Shown: positions 24,377-36,595 of the stretch, piece by piece
How the letters are laid out: each line of letters begins with the position of its first letter
Numbering within the stretch: position 1 is the first letter of the stretch
NCBI RefSeq assembly: GCF_000715075.1
Contig: NC_134095.1
Location: forward strand, 58,276,419 to 58,340,418
Length of the DNA: 64,000 nt
DNA from: Nicotiana tabacum
Lineage: Eukaryota; Streptophyta; Magnoliopsida; Solanales; Solanaceae
Direction of reading: 5' to 3'
The notes under the pieces: model-generated
What the model was told of the DNA's origin: nothing
Databases searched by the model: none
The model's input: only the letters and a program-made list of their open reading frames with translations
Made by a program: the position numbers and the translations under genes

Positions 24377-25624
24377 TTGTTCCATGATATCAGGGAGTAC
24401 ATCAGGTCGGGGGTATATCCGATACAAGCCACAGGGAATCAAAAGAGAACAATCCTACGTTTGGCAAGCGGATTTTTCTTCAGTGGAGGAGTTTTGTACG
24501 AAAGAACTCCAGATCTCGGATTGTTGAGGTGCATCGATGCTAGACAAGCCATGACTATCACGACCGAAGTGCATTTTGGAGTCTGCGGACCGCATATGAG
24601 TGGGTATGTTCTGGCAAAGAAAATTCTCCGAGAAGGTTATTATTGGCTCACCATGGAGTGAGATTGCATCAATTTTGTGTGCAAGTGTCATCAATGCCAA
24701 GTGCATGGAGATTTGATTCATTCTCTACCATCTGAATTGCACACAATGTCCGCACAATGGCCCTTTGTTGCTTGGGGTATGGATGTCATTGGACCAATTG
24801 AGCCAGCAACATCCAATGGGCACATGTTCATTCTGGTGGCCATTGACTATTTCACTAAGTGGGTTGAAGCTAATACTTTCAAGTCTGTGACCAAGAAAGT
24901 AGTGGCCGATTTTGTTCATTCAAATATCATTTGTTGGTTCGGGATCCCAAAGGTGATCATCCCAGATAATGGTGCTAATCTTAACAGTAATCTAACAAAA
25001 GAGGTATGTCAACAGTTTAAGATTACGTATCGCAATTCCACCCCATACCGCCCCAAGGCGAATGGAGCAGTCGAGGCAACCAACAAGAACATAAAGAAGA
25101 TACTTTAGAAAATGGTGCAAGGTTCCAGGCAATGGCATGAGAAGTTGCCCTTTGCTCTGTTGGGTTATCGCACTACTGTTCGCACTTCAGTAGGTGTAAC
25201 TCCTTATTTGTTGGTATATGGCACGGAAGCAATGATACCTGCAAAAGTTGAAATCTCATCCCTTCAGATTGTTGTTGAGGCCGAAATTGATGATGATGAG
25301 TGGGTCAAAACTCATCTGGAGCAATTGAGTTTGATTAATGAGAAACGATTGGCAGCAGTGTGTCATGCCCAGTTGTATCAAAAGAGAATGGCAAGAGCAT
25401 ACAACCAGAAGGTGCGTCCCCGGAAATTTGAAGTGGGTCAGCAAGTATTGAAACACATCCTTCCACATCAGGCTGAAGCAAAAGGCAAGTTCGACCCAAA
25501 TTGGTAAGGGTCGTTCATCGTAACTAGAGTGTTGTCCTATGGTGCTTTGTATTTAACATATATATAAGGCAAATGTGTAGATATGGCTATCAATTCTGGT
25601 ACAGTCAAAAGATATTATGTATGA
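24377..25624 (+). pseudogene. Ogre integrase, decayed by stops
   Basis: The zinc-binding HHCC module includes 'EVHFGVCGPHMSG' and CKCHQCQ (24560-24710). The catalytic core has 'ILVAIDYFTKWVEA' (first Asp), IPDNGANLNS (second Asp) and ANGAVEATNKN (Glu), so the D,D-35-E triad is present. The C-terminal part reads 'LPFALLGYRTTVRTSVGVTP' and 'VRPRKFEVGQQVLKHILP'. In-frame stops are at 24659, 25106 and 25505, with the natural end near 25622. All are single-base changes, so the integrase is comparatively well preserved. Confidence 0.85.
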
Positions 25625-26061
25625 TTTCTTTGGTTTGTCTAAATTGTTGTTTCTACTTGGCATATTTTGAAGATTGGAATGACGAAGGCATTTTATTCTG
25701 CTATCTAGACACTTTATCCTTTTATACCCATTTGAGCTTTCTTTATTTCCTTTCATACCCCTATTTTGGAATCAGTAACAAAATTTAGAAACAAGAATGC
25801 AAAAATTAAGTAAAGAAAAAAGGAGAAAAAGAGAAGAGAAAAGAGAAAGAAAGAATGAAAAAAAAAGTAAAAAAAGAAGAAAGAAAGGAGAAGAGAAGAA
25901 AGAGAAGAAAAAGTGAAAAAAAAGGAGAGAAAAGAAAGAAAAAAGGAAAAGAAAGGGAAACGAGAGAAAGACCTTCCGATCAGTCTTCGAGAGATGCCAA
26001 GTCAAGCAAGTAGAGGTGTGATACATACTAGGGGCAACACTCCGTTCTGAGCAAGAAAAAT
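25625..26061 (+). repeat. Purine-rich tract downstream of integrase
   Basis: From about 25795 to 25975 the plus strand is almost pure A/G, built from imperfect 'aaagaagagaaag' words. The phenylalanine/serine-rich ORF on the minus strand here is low-complexity and not a gene. A similar, shorter tract precedes gag at 13065-13205. The remainder (25625-25794 and 25976-26061) has no recognisable feature. Confidence 0.7.
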
Positions 26062-26240
26062 GAAAAATGAAAGAGTCTTACTGGTGAAAACCTTCACGGG
26101 CACCATAAGGCGATGGAAAGCTGAGAGAAATTAAAAATGAGAGAGTCTTATTGGTAAAACACTCATGGGCACCGTAAGGCGACGGTGAGTTGAGAGATGA
26201 ATAAATGAGAGAGGTTTGCTGGTGAAATCCCTTTAGGGCA
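26062..26240 (+). repeat. Tandem repeat of about 72 bp, three copies (Ogre 3' region)
   Basis: Three adjacent units share the order 'gagagtcttactggt', 'cgggcaccgtaaggcgac' and 'gagttgagaga', spaced about 72 bp, the third diverged. It lies between the integrase and the 48-bp repeats in the untranslated 3' region. Confidence 0.7.
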
Positions 26241-27309
26241 CCGCAATCTGAATAAGGTTGTTAAATTTACAAAGGAATCGGATTATGGGAACCCCAGGCA
26301 TAAAGTGTGAAGACTAAAAGAGGATTGACTGAATGGACTAAGCTAATTAATCCAAAATGTATGTCATGATCATTGATGCCGGCAACCTCACTCAGATAAG
26401 TCCTTTTTCCTTTTGTTCTTCAAATAGTCCTTCTATTTTGATTTTTCTTCTCTATTCATAACTCTCGGGGTCATTGCATTTCATTTCTTTTTGGGTCTAC
26501 TCCTCCAAGGCTTTTCCAATATTGGCTTTGCTAAGTAAAAGAAAGGATTGCAAAGCTTATACTAACTTCCAAATTGCACAAAGCAAAGTGCGGCCACAAC
26601 ATACCAGAAATAGCATGATGCAAAATGAAAAGTATGGTGTTAATGAAAGTTCAAGCGGTCGAGTGGTTTGTTAATTTTGGGGAAGATACAGAGGTTCAAA
26701 TTGGAAGGACAAAAATATTGAACGATAGGTTGAGTGTAGAGCATTCAGGTCATTCAGGGTCCTGTAATTGAAATTCAGACATAAAGGTAAATAATTCTTG
26801 GCCAGTTCAAGGCAACCAGTCAAAGCAAAGCACGACAATGAAAGGGTCATCCTCAGCAACAATTCCGCAAACTAACCACCACATTTTCAAACTGACAATA
26901 TTTTTCTTTGATTGAAAGAGGGGCGGAAAATTTCATTTGTTTTAGAGAAACCCTCCGTAAGGAAAGAACGTGCCAGATAGGCTCAACAATAAGTTCCAGT
27001 ACCCTCTTGGATAACAGGATTTAGTAAGCCTTGAGGCCCTTGCAAATGACAAGGTCTGATGAGAGGTCTACTTTTGGGAAGTGTAGTTTGGCATTTAAGT
27101 TTTTACTGTTGAAATGAGGCTTGGTTTGAAATTTTTAGGATAAAGGAATTTAATTTAAAATTTATTTTGATAACAAGAATTGGTTAACAATCACAGATAT
27201 TCCCAATATCAAACTGGGGCAGAAAAATTTCTTTTGTTTTGTCTGTTTTTATTGAAATCAGGTGCAAACCTAAAGAACTAGGGAAGACAACACGAGTTTC
27301 AAGAATAGA
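26241..27309 (+). other. Ogre 3' untranslated region without recognisable features
   Basis: No convincing ORF, RNA or repeat is visible. Short ORFs at 26474-26674 and on the minus strand at 26671-26862 match no element domain. Confidence 0.5.
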
Positions 27310-28470
27310 AGACAGTTAAAGCTCAAACAATTAGGCACCCGCCTAGAGAAACAAGGGAAGACAGATCAAAAAGATAACAGTTTCAATAATAGGACAATTC
27401 AGGTTCAGCAATCAGGCACCTACCTGGAGAAACAAGGGAAGACAGTTCAAAGAAAGGTAGTTTCAAGAAAAGGACAATTCAGGTTCGGTAATTAGGCACC
27501 CACCTGGAGAACAAGGGAAGATAGTCCAAGGAAAAGCAGTTCAAGTTCAGCAATCAGGCGCCCACCTGGAGAACAAAGGGAAAGCAGCAACATTCAAAGG
27601 AAGATGGTTCAAGTTCAGCAATCAGGAACCCGCCTAGAGAACAAAGGAAACGAGTCAAGTTTTGAAGAAAAGCAGCTCAAGCTTCAAGGAAAAGCAGTTC
27701 AAGTCTCAACAGTCAGGCGTCCACCTGAAGAACAAGGGGAAGCAGCTCAGGTTTCAAGGAAAAGCGGTTCAAGTTTAGCAATTAGGAGCCCGCTTGGAGA
27801 ACAAGGGAGACAAAGTCAAGTTTCAAAGAAAAGCAGTGTAGGTGTTGGAATCAGGAGCCCGCCTGTAGAACAAGGGAAACAAGTCAAGTTTCATGGGAAA
27901 AGCAGTGCAAGTTTCGAGGAATACAGTTGAAGTTTTGATAGTCAGGCGCCCACCTGGAGAGCAAGGGAATACAGTTCAAGTTTTGGCAATCAAGCGCCTA
28001 CCTGGAGAGCAAAGGAATACAGTTGAAGTTTTGATAATTAGGCGCCAACCTGGAGAGCAAGGGAATACAACTGAAGTTTTGGTAATCGGGCGCCCACCTG
28101 GAGAGCAAGGGAATACATTTGAAGTTTTGGTAATCAGGCACCCACCTGGAAAACAAGGGAATACAGTTGAAGTTTTTGCAATCAGGTGCCCACCTAGAGA
28201 TCAAGGGAATATAGTTGAGGTTTTGGTAATCAGGCACCCACCTGGAAAGCAAGGGAATACAGTTGACGCTTTGGCAATCAGGTACCTCGACTGGAGAACA
28301 AGGGGATGCAGTTCAAATACGGGCAATCAGGTGCCCACCTAGAGAACAATGGAAAAGAAATTCAAGTTTCAAAGGAAAACAGTTCAAGTTATGGCAACAA
28401 GGGAATTCACTTCAGAATGCAATCCGAGTCAGCAACAAAGGAAGCTCGCCTGGAGAGCACAAGTCAACAG
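27310..28470 (+). repeat. Minisatellite in the Ogre 3' region (48-bp units)
   Basis: About 18 units share the core 'cgcccacctggagagcaagg'. Between about 27930 and 28290 successive units are spaced exactly 48 bp (core positions 27951, 27999, 28047 and onward). Units to the left are longer and irregular (about 60-90 bp). Since 48 is divisible by three, the array reads as an open frame with a 16-residue repeat around PPGEQGNT, an artefact of periodicity. Hypervariable tandem repeats in the 3' untranslated region are known for Tat-lineage elements and can seed satellites. Confidence 0.85.
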
Positions 28471-28816
28471 AGCAACAGAACCTGCAAGATAAAGTTTGAA
28501 GATACGTAGATAGGATTCTTGTAATTCACAGATCGTAGTTTAGTCTAGCTCCTTTTATTTTATCTCGGTGTAATAAGGAGTTCAGCAAGCAGTAGTAGCG
28601 GAAGCAACAGTGACATCATAGCTTCCTGGTAGTCCCCAGCTATCGAAACTTCCCGAACTACAGTGACATGATTCCTTTATATCCAAGGATATGTAGGAAA
28701 CCTCGGAGGCAGGGTGTGGTCAAATCTTTCAAAAATGCTTCCCACGGAGTATTCATACGGGCAAAAATCGCTAGTATCCGCTCACTTTATCTTTGCACGA
28801 AAACTCTTCATGTTTC
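28471..28816 (+). other. Ogre region upstream of the PPT
   Basis: No gene is visible. The part from about 28715, with 'caaatctttcaaaaatgctt', reappears in diverged form at 29470-29582 in front of a second LTR, which identifies that piece as the 3' end of a related element. Confidence 0.6.
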
Positions 28817-28834
28817 CGACCAAAGAGGGTCAGT
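28817..28834 (+). other. Polypurine tract of the Ogre element
   Basis: A purine-rich stretch centred on caaagagggtcag ends directly before the TGTGAGCACG start of the 3' LTR. It would prime plus-strand DNA synthesis. It has some pyrimidine interruptions. Confidence 0.6.
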
Positions 28835-31589
28835 TGTGAGCACGTCATTTTTGCCCTATAGGAATTACTCCCATAAAATACAAGAAAAACAATTATTTCC
28901 ATTTTTACAATATTTATAGGATTCTGTGGGAATTTGTGCTCATTGTTTGCATTTCTGTGCATGTTTATTTTTGTTAAAATCATAAGAATGCCAAAAATAT
29001 CATGCATTGTATTTAGGTTTTATTTTAATATTTTAAGGATTAATTAGTAAATTATTTGTTTTATTAAAAATAAAAATTACAAAAATAGCTCATTTTACAT
29101 TTTTTACTCTTTAATTTTTAGATTATTGAGTTTTCTCTTTTAATTTAGGATGAAGTAATTTTAATAAATTTTGCAATAAATAATTAGTTTAATTTTATAA
29201 ATTAGATCAATGTAGGATTTAATTTAGGATTTTAATTAATTATCAAAAAAGAAAAACATACAAAGAAAACAAAAGAAAAAGGAATTGTGAAAAAGGGTTA
29301 AATTTAAGCTTTGAATTTGGGCCAAATCTCTGCCCCAACCCATCCAAACCAGGCTCAAACCCAATCCCCACCCGGTCTAGTCCCGTATTGACCAAAATGA
29401 TCCTGTGTTTTGTGGCCTTGCATCTCAACCGTTGGATTCCCACAATCTAACGGTCCGGAACTAAGGTTCGGTCAAATCTTTCAGAAAAAAAAATGCTTCA
29501 CACGAAGTACTCGGATGGGCAAAAATCGCTCACTTTATCTTTGCACGAAAACCCTTCGTGTCTTCGGGCAAAGAGGGGCAGCTGTAAGCACGTGATTTTT
29601 GCCCTATGAAGGAATTACTCCCAAAAAATTCAAAATAAAATAATTTTCCTTGGTGTGCAATTTTTTGAATTTTGTGGTATTTTTTGGATAATTATTCGCA
29701 TTTGTCTGCGCATGTTTATTTGTTAAATTAATAAAAAATACAAAAATATGTCGCATTTGCATTTAGGATTTAATCCTACAATTGTTAGTAATTAAGTTTG
29801 TTTTACAAAAAATGAAAATCACAAAAATAGGCATCTTTTGCATTTTTAGCATTTAATGTCCAATTGTACAATTTCATGCTTAATTATTACTTAATTGTGT
29901 GTTAATTGTTATTGGGAGTTAATTTGCACTTTCATAATTTAATTTAGTTCTATATGATAATTTAAGGATTTTTAGAATTTAGTTTTAGGAAAATAAAAGA
30001 AGAAAAGAGAGCAAAAATACAAAGAAAATCGGAATGGGGCTCTTCTTCAAATTCAAGCCATAAGCCCAAAAAATACCCAATCTTCCCAAACGACCCAGTC
30101 CATTTCGAACTGGGTCGACCCAGTCCATAACCCAAAAGACCCAAACCCCCTTTTTCTTTTATTTTTTCATAAAACAAAACAAAACAAAAAAATACCAAGA
30201 AAACCCTAAAAATGCTAAAGCTACCCGCCCCCCCCCCCTTCTTCTTCTTCTCCTCTTTCTCTCAAAACCATCCACCTCCCATGGCTGCCCCTTGCAGCTT
30301 CGTCCAAACGACCATGGCTTCCCCCTCTATAATCTTCAACCACACACAGTCTCCAAGCTCATCCATGGCAGCCCTCCGCGTCTTCTTCGTCGACACACAC
30401 ACAAGCTCCACCGTCCAAACGACCACCCCCTTTGCTGCATTTTCTTCTTCTTCTACTCCTCCAAACCTTGGCTTCAAATGAAACCTCCATGACTGCCCTC
30501 CTTCCAGCTTCGCCATCGCGGCTGCTTCACCTTCTCAAACGACCCCTCCACCGTCCGCCATTGACGAGAAACAGTGTTGTTGCATTTCTGCTCGTCGAGC
30601 ATCTACTTCCCGTCGTTCACTCCACCATCGTCTTCTTCGTCGCACCATGAACCCCCAGCTCCAAACGACCATCGTCGCCTTGTTCCAAACGATCAGTTGC
30701 GCCATGGACGACCACTTCGCCATGGCTGCTACGTCCAGGGCGTCTGATTCTTCTTCCTCGATGTTCCTTCTTCTTCCAGCTTCGTCAGCATTCGAGGGAA
30801 GCTCGTTGCTGTTGCTGCTCCTGTAACTGCAGCGTTGATGATGAGCTGCTACTGTAACTGCTGCGTCGTCTTCAAACGACGCCAAACGACCATCTTCTTC
30901 GATCGTCGTTTCGATCCGGTTAGTGGGTTCGAGTTTCACTTTTGTCCGTATTTTGTTTTGATATACTCAAATCTAAAATCGGTAAATGTTTGTTTTGTTC
31001 GTGTTCATTGTTTTGTTAATTTTTCGGTTTGTTCATGTGAAATTGGTAGTTTAATGTTTGTTAGATTCAAATAGAAGTTAATTAATTATTTCTTCAGTTT
31101 GCTTCATGTGTTATGTATTTTTTCAGAAATTGTTAATGTTGGTTAAATCGTTTGAATCCGTCATGTTTTGTTGTTTAAAATAGATTTAATTCATGTTCAT
31201 CTTTGTTTGAAGTTCGTTTTTAATCTAGTGATTTAATTTGAGTTTATGTTTTGGTTTTTGATTTGTTGATTTAGTTTGAATCATGTATTGTATTGTTAAT
31301 ATTGTTGTTTCCTTCCTCATCCATTTTTTGTCCAAGTTAACCAGGATTGGTTCCCAATATGGTTAATTTATTTCCATTAATTTGAAGTTGTATGATTCAT
31401 CTGTGTTCATATGATTTGTTGTTGAATTTGTTTAGAATTTGGTCATATTTGCTATATTTTGGTTGAGATTGATTAGGTGAATTGGTTATAGCTGATGGGG
31501 TAGTTTGGTAAATTGCATTACATTCAGGGGTAAAATGGTAATTGCAATAAGGTCGGAGGGGTAGTTTGGTAATTGAACATTTTGAATAA

Positions 31590-31850
31590 TTCTTTATGTT
31601 AAGCATGGGGGACAAGATGTAATGGGGTGGGATTAGTAATAATTGTTTAATATAATGGGGGACAAGACATAATGTAGTGGGGGAGAATATTGTAATTGTT
31701 TATGTTAGGCATGGGGGACAAGATGTAATGGGTTGGGTTGATATATTTATTTAATGTAGTGGGGGACAAAAGCATGTAGGCATGGGGGACAAGGTTTAAA
31801 ATAAAGAAAACATTAATTAGTGGGGACAAAGCATGCCATTGGGAAATATT
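31590..31850 (+). repeat. Short repeats in the truncated element's LTR
   Basis: Five to six copies of 'tgggggacaagatgtaatgg'-like units, spaced about 25-50 bp, lie just upstream of the TATA box. Reiterated motifs at this place in U3 are often enhancer-like, but that is only a suggestion here. Confidence 0.65.
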
Positions 31851-31881
31851 TCGGGTTGGGGATTCAAGACAAGAGTATTGT

Positions 31882-31890
31882 TATAAATAG
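31882..31890 (+). promoter_or_regulatory. TATA box of the truncated element's LTR
   Basis: A TATAAATAG motif lies about 2.3 kb into the LTR, directly after the G-rich repeats and before a purine-rich leader. It is a good match to a plant RNA polymerase II TATA box. Confidence 0.5.
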
Positions 31891-34452
31891 AGTCATTTGA
31901 CACATTCTTAGGGAGAGTTTTTTTAGGGACTGGAACGAAAAAAAAGGGGACTTTTACAAAACAGAACTTTTACACTTGAGGGCTTTAAGACTTGAGAGGG
32001 GAGGACTTAAACTTGAAAGATTTTTGAGGATTATTTTGAGAGAGGAACACATTCTGAAAATCTGAAGAGAATGTGATAGAGTTTAAAAAGAGAAAACAAA
32101 AACAAAGGGAGAAACGAGTTTAGTTTCGGGTTTTAATAAACGCGTGGGTTGTTGCTGTTTAGTTTGTTTACAAACTTTGGGTTTGTTCTATTGAGTTGTT
32201 CGGTTTTTCTTCAAAGTTTTCTGGGCCTTGAATCTGGTTCGAATTTGTTGCTGTTGGGTTGCTGTTGTTGCTGTGTATTTACACTACTGCTGCTTCTACT
32301 AATCTTCATCTTCTTTCCTTGCTTTCCAAACACCAGGTACACAAACTGATACACTGGTTCAATCTTGTAAGCCACTCGAAGCATGAATGCAAAAAATGAG
32401 AAAGATTTGAAGTTATAATTTAATGTAGTCTTTTCTTTCTTTTACTGTCTGTATGTATAATGTTCCTTGCGTTACCATGTAAACTATTTAAACAACTCAC
32501 TTTCGAAACTTAACTATAATAACTTGAAAGTATGTAAATAAAGTAGGACTTTATCTTCATTTATTTTAGAAAACGAAAAATAGAAAATGTAGTCATTCTA
32601 AGATTATCCTTTTAAAAAATAATGAGTCGAGCCTCGCCCAATAAAAAAATGCAAATTGCGGGGCCCTCAATAGTTGGTCATAATAAATAGTTAGAATTTG
32701 GGATGGACTGTTTAGTGAATTTCACTGCCTTCCCCAAAGCCAATAACGCGTTAGACTCTTTAGGCGCGATTTAATTAATCTTACCTTCTTAAACTCGGGT
32801 GCGCATTTCATGCGACCCAAATCCAAATCCCAAAATATTGAATGAAAATGTGTTCCGGATTGCGGATACATTTCATGTGATGCAATCCAAAGACATGTTT
32901 TAAATGATGTTCACACTCCTTTAAAAATATAATAAAAGTGGTAAAGAGTTAAAACTTGCACATGAGCGCATAATTGTATAAAATCATATAAACAAGCCGA
33001 ATATGACAGTTGAGCGACCGTGCTAGAACCACGGAACTCGGGAATGCCTAACACCTTCTCCCGGGTTAACAAAATTCCTTATCCGGATTTCTGGTTCGCG
33101 GACTGTAATACAGAGTCATTCTTTTCCTCGATTCGGGATTAAATTGGTGACTTGGGACACCCTAAATCTCCCAAGTGGCGACTCTGAAATAAATAAACAA
33201 ATTCCGTTTCGATTGTCCTTTAATTGGAAAAACTCCTTCGCCCCTCGCGGGTGCGGAAAAAGGAGGTGTGACACCCTCTGCCGGCGACGATGCCATAACC
33301 AACTCTGATTCCCCACAAAATAACACCACACGATCTCCTCGCCCTCCTCTTGCTAAATCCCAAAATAGTTCCCCTCGAATCCCTCTCAATCTTGTCAAAT
33401 CTTAGATATAAAGTCGGACCTCAAACCCTAATTCACCTAAATTACACCAAATACTCACCGCTTATTTTTCTTCCCAAATCCCGAAATTAGTCCCCTCAAA
33501 TCCCTCTCAAACTTCACAAATGTCAAATCTGGGTGGACATGCATGGGCTTCCAAGGCAATTTGAGCCGAAAATGGGTGTCACTTGTCTGTTCTCAAGGAG
33601 AACAGTCATTTTACACCTCTTTTTGGATTTAAATCGGAAAAATGGGTCTAGCCGGAACAACTGGACAGTCATTGCAGTATGTACTCATTCCTCTTCCCTT
33701 CTTCTATCTTCTCATCATCCTGCCCTTCTTTAGCTTCTTTTTATCTTCGATTTCTTCTACTTTTTCTATTTCTTTTGACCGAAAAATGAAAAGGGTTAGT
33801 TAGTTTTAGTTTTAGGTTGTTAGATTTTGTTGTCCTTCCCTGGTGTTTAATCGTCGTTGTTAGTTAGTTATTTTAGGTTTAAAATCATGAGCTTTCCATT
33901 AGGTCATTAGGTTTTCAGTTTTTCAATTAAGGTTTATTTTATTTTGATTCCCTGTTTAAATGGTTGATTTAATTGCTTCAAAGGTTGAAATAAGTTCATT
34001 CATTGACTGTTTTTTGCTAATGATAGTCTCAATTAGTTTAAGTGCATTTGTTAATGAACTATTGTTTTCCGAGTTTCTTTTAAATTTCATTTTTTTAAAA
34101 ATTCAGGGGTTATTTGCTTAAATTTTCGATTGAATTCATTCCTTTAAGGTTTGAGATTCAGTTTGGGCTGTTAGTACACAACCCTATGGGTTGGGTTTGG
34201 GTCTTGGGTTAATTTGACCCAGGAGTGATTTTTTGAATGTAAAAATAGGGGTGTAAAGGGCTATTTTGGGTATTTAAAGCTAAGGGAATATTTTCTGTTA
34301 GTATAGAAGCTTCTAGAGGATAAGGTTGGGCTGGTTTGTTAAGAGAAGGGAGGTTTCAGATGTTTTGAAATGGTAAAAAGGGTAAAATGACAAAGAAATG
34401 AAGGGGTAAAAGGGGAATTAGCTAACTAAGCTAGGGCTGCCTTAGGAGGTCC

Positions 34453-34460
34453 TATATAAG
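34453..34460 (+). promoter_or_regulatory. TATA box of the Ogre 3' LTR
   Basis: A TATATAAG motif with the same flanks as in the 5' LTR (4532-4539). In the 3' LTR it could at most drive transcription out of the element. Confidence 0.5.
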
Positions 34461-36595
34461 AGCCCTCTTCTTTCATTCTTGGGCAACCATTCATAACTTG
34501 AAAAACAAAATTTTTTCTGCATCCTTTTGGTCGAAAATTGTCAGGAATTGGCCTTTGGGTTTTATTGTTAGCAATAGTTTAAGAGTTTCAAAATATTTCT
34601 GAGTGTTCTGGGTTTAAAAATGGTTTAAGGAGGCTAAACATGGCTATGTTGATTTACTGAACTACTGATGTTGCTGAAATCCTCATCCTTTTGCTTTATC
34701 TTTATTTCCAGGTACCTCTTTGGATCTTATTGATATGTGAAGCTCAAATTTGAAATATGTTGGAGATGTAAACCTTAGTTTGGCTGAGTATCAACTTATG
34801 TTATTTAGAACCTATCCTTGTTTTTCCTTAAATTATGTTTTACTGCATGATTCACTGTATTTATTCATGCCATTGACAGTATAATTCATCTTAGTGTTGT
34901 ATTTGGACTTTCGTTTGTCATTTTGGTTTTAGCTTGGTTAAACTCTTTCTGTTGAGTGTTTGGGGTTTGGACTGTTATAATATGGGTTTAATTTAGATGA
35001 ATAACCTTCCCTGTTGGGTTTTGTTTGAATTTGTTCAAGTTAGTAGTGATGTTCACTCTGAGATTAACTCTTATCATGACTTTGCTGTTTTGAATTTTTG
35101 TTTTAGTATCTGAATGAATTTAGAAATTACTGTTGCATTGTAATAATTAGTTTAAATGTCTGAAGTACTCCATTGTTAGAATCGCTATATGTATGAGTTC
35201 AACATCAGCCATTAGCAATTTCGACTTTTAAATGCATGTGGCTTGAGGATTCGTTGACCGTATAGTGTTCTAATGTTCTGCAGTTTGGATTTAAATTAAA
35301 TGGTGAATATATCTTATTTGATTTAATGAGATTGTTTTAGTTTAGTGTAGATTAGTGTTGTGGGTTACTCAAAGTGTAACAGATGCTTGAAGGGTTGCAG
35401 AACAAAAATGCTGAACCACATCCCTTAAACGGCCAGGCCTACTAAATGGCCCAAGTGAGACTGCCTGGCCCAAATCAGGCTCGTGTATCTCAGGCCCCTT
35501 CTTTTCCATTCTGGATTCGCCTCCAAGGCCCAATTCTCTTGTCATTTTTCAGTAAATTTGGTTGCCTGACTTTAATAGCTCAAGGAACTTGTACGCCGGT
35601 CCATTTCTCTGAAGCAACCCTTGGCCCAATTGTGCTCACAACAAATGACCCTATTGAATTCAAATTGTGCAAATGCAACATCCTTAGGCCTAGTTTAAAT
35701 ATGACTCTCAGATAGATTGAGGTGTGCCATTTAACCAAATCACCTATGGCCCTCACAAATACTTTAATTAGATATTAGAATGAACATTCGTAGAGAAGCT
35801 TTTAGGCGCGTTTAAAATACTATTGTGATTGTGTACACGTTCGTGTGACATAATCATGATTCTAAGAACCAATTCGGAGTATGCGTTCACGCAACTTCGG
35901 TCAAACTTTCTTAATAATAAAATTTGTTTAAATAGGCCTCTGAATTAAATTTAGTCCGAGGCATGCTATCCACATTTAATCATATATGGCCCTCGTATTA
36001 ATTTAGATATAAAAATGACAAATGTTCATAGTTTTCTTTAGGCACGTTTAATATACTATCGTGGTTGTGGACATGTTCGCATGACATGATTACGATTTCT
36101 AAAAATAAAACCGGAGTATGCGTTCGCGCAACTTCGGCCAAAGTTTCTTAATAATAATAAAGCGTTATTAATTTGTGGACACGTTTGCGTGACATGATTT
36201 TGACGCACCAAACAAACGGGTACACGTACGCGTGACGCGTTTCAAGATAATTTCCTAATTAAAAGCGGCAAATGCATATAGTTTCTAAAATTAGTAATTA
36301 CACAATTTGATTTAGCCAAGTATGATCAAAGCGACCGTACTAAAACCACGGAACTCGGGAATGCCTAACACCTTCTACCGGGTTAATAGAATTTCTTACC
36401 CGGATTTCTGTGTTCGCAGACCGTAATTAGAGTCAACTTTCCTCGATTAGAGATTTTAAACCGGTGACTTGGGACACCATAAATATCCTAAGTGGAGACT
36501 TTGATTTTAAATAAATAATCTCGTTTTGATTGTCACTTAAATTGGAAAACTCTCTTATTCTCCCTATTGCAGGGCAGTAAAAAGGAGGTGTGACA

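Larger units (their letters stand above)
29467..33273 (+). mobile_element. 5'-truncated Ogre/Tat-related element (3' end plus 3' LTR)
   Basis: The first 116 bp (29467-29582) resemble the Ogre internal 3' end and finish with the PPT-like caaagaggggcagc. A distinct LTR follows at 29583-33273, about 3.7 kb, beginning TGTAAGCACGTGATTTTTGC and ending GGTGTGACA. Its middle differs strongly from the surrounding Ogre LTR, so it belongs to another subfamily. There is no 5' LTR, PBS or pol. Pro/Ser-rich ORFs around 30212-30939 lie inside the LTR and are not credible genes. Confidence 0.75.
2622..36595 (+). mobile_element. Ogre/Tat-lineage Ty3/gypsy retrotransposon (with nested insertions)
   Basis: The element is bounded by TG...CA and flanked by a perfect 5-bp duplication, CTATG, at 2617-2621 and 36596-36600. 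In order it has a 5' LTR (about 4.0 kb without its insertion), PBS, extra ORF1, gag, protease, G-patch-like region, intron, RT, RNase H, second RNase H, integrase, a tandem-repeat 3' region, PPT and 3' LTR. The upstream ORF1, the pro-RT intron and the dual RNase H are the known hallmarks of Ogre/Tat elements. Frameshifts and stops in every domain mean it is not autonomous now. An L1, a Tekay-type solo LTR and a truncated related element have inserted into it. In a 300-bp sample (5461-5760 against 35425-35724) I counted about 12 differences between the LTRs, so the insertion is not recent. Confidence 0.9.
28835..36595 (+). repeat. 3' LTR of the Ogre element (interrupted)
   Basis: The LTR runs 28835 to about 29466 and resumes at about 33274-36595, matching the 5' LTR. 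Between these, a 3.8-kb truncated element replaces about 105 bp of LTR sequence (equivalent to about 3248-3352 of the 5' LTR). It ends GTGTGACA, directly followed by the duplication CTATG. Confidence 0.87.

Noticed and set aside
25772..26026. Phe/Ser-rich ORF on the minus strand
   Set aside because: It is the complement of a nearly pure A/G tract, a low-complexity artefact.
27604..28342. ORFs of 108 and 149 codons with a PPGEQGNT-type repeat peptide
   Set aside because: They arise because the minisatellite period (48 bp) is a multiple of three. The array lies in an untranslated 3' region.
26062..28470. CRISPR-like spaced repeats
   Set aside because: Units are contiguous tandem repeats without unique spacers, in a plant retrotransposon. 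There are no cas genes.
30212..30939. Ser/Pro-rich ORFs on both strands, first suspected to be a captured gene exon
   Set aside because: They lie wholly inside an LTR, overlap on both strands and have no recognisable domain. The composition (ccaaacgacc words) is repetitive.
5482..35715. 89-codon ORF present in both Ogre LTRs (5482-5751 and 35446-35715)
   Set aside because: Both LTRs were identical at insertion, so sharing an ORF is expected. No domain and no independent selection signal are visible.
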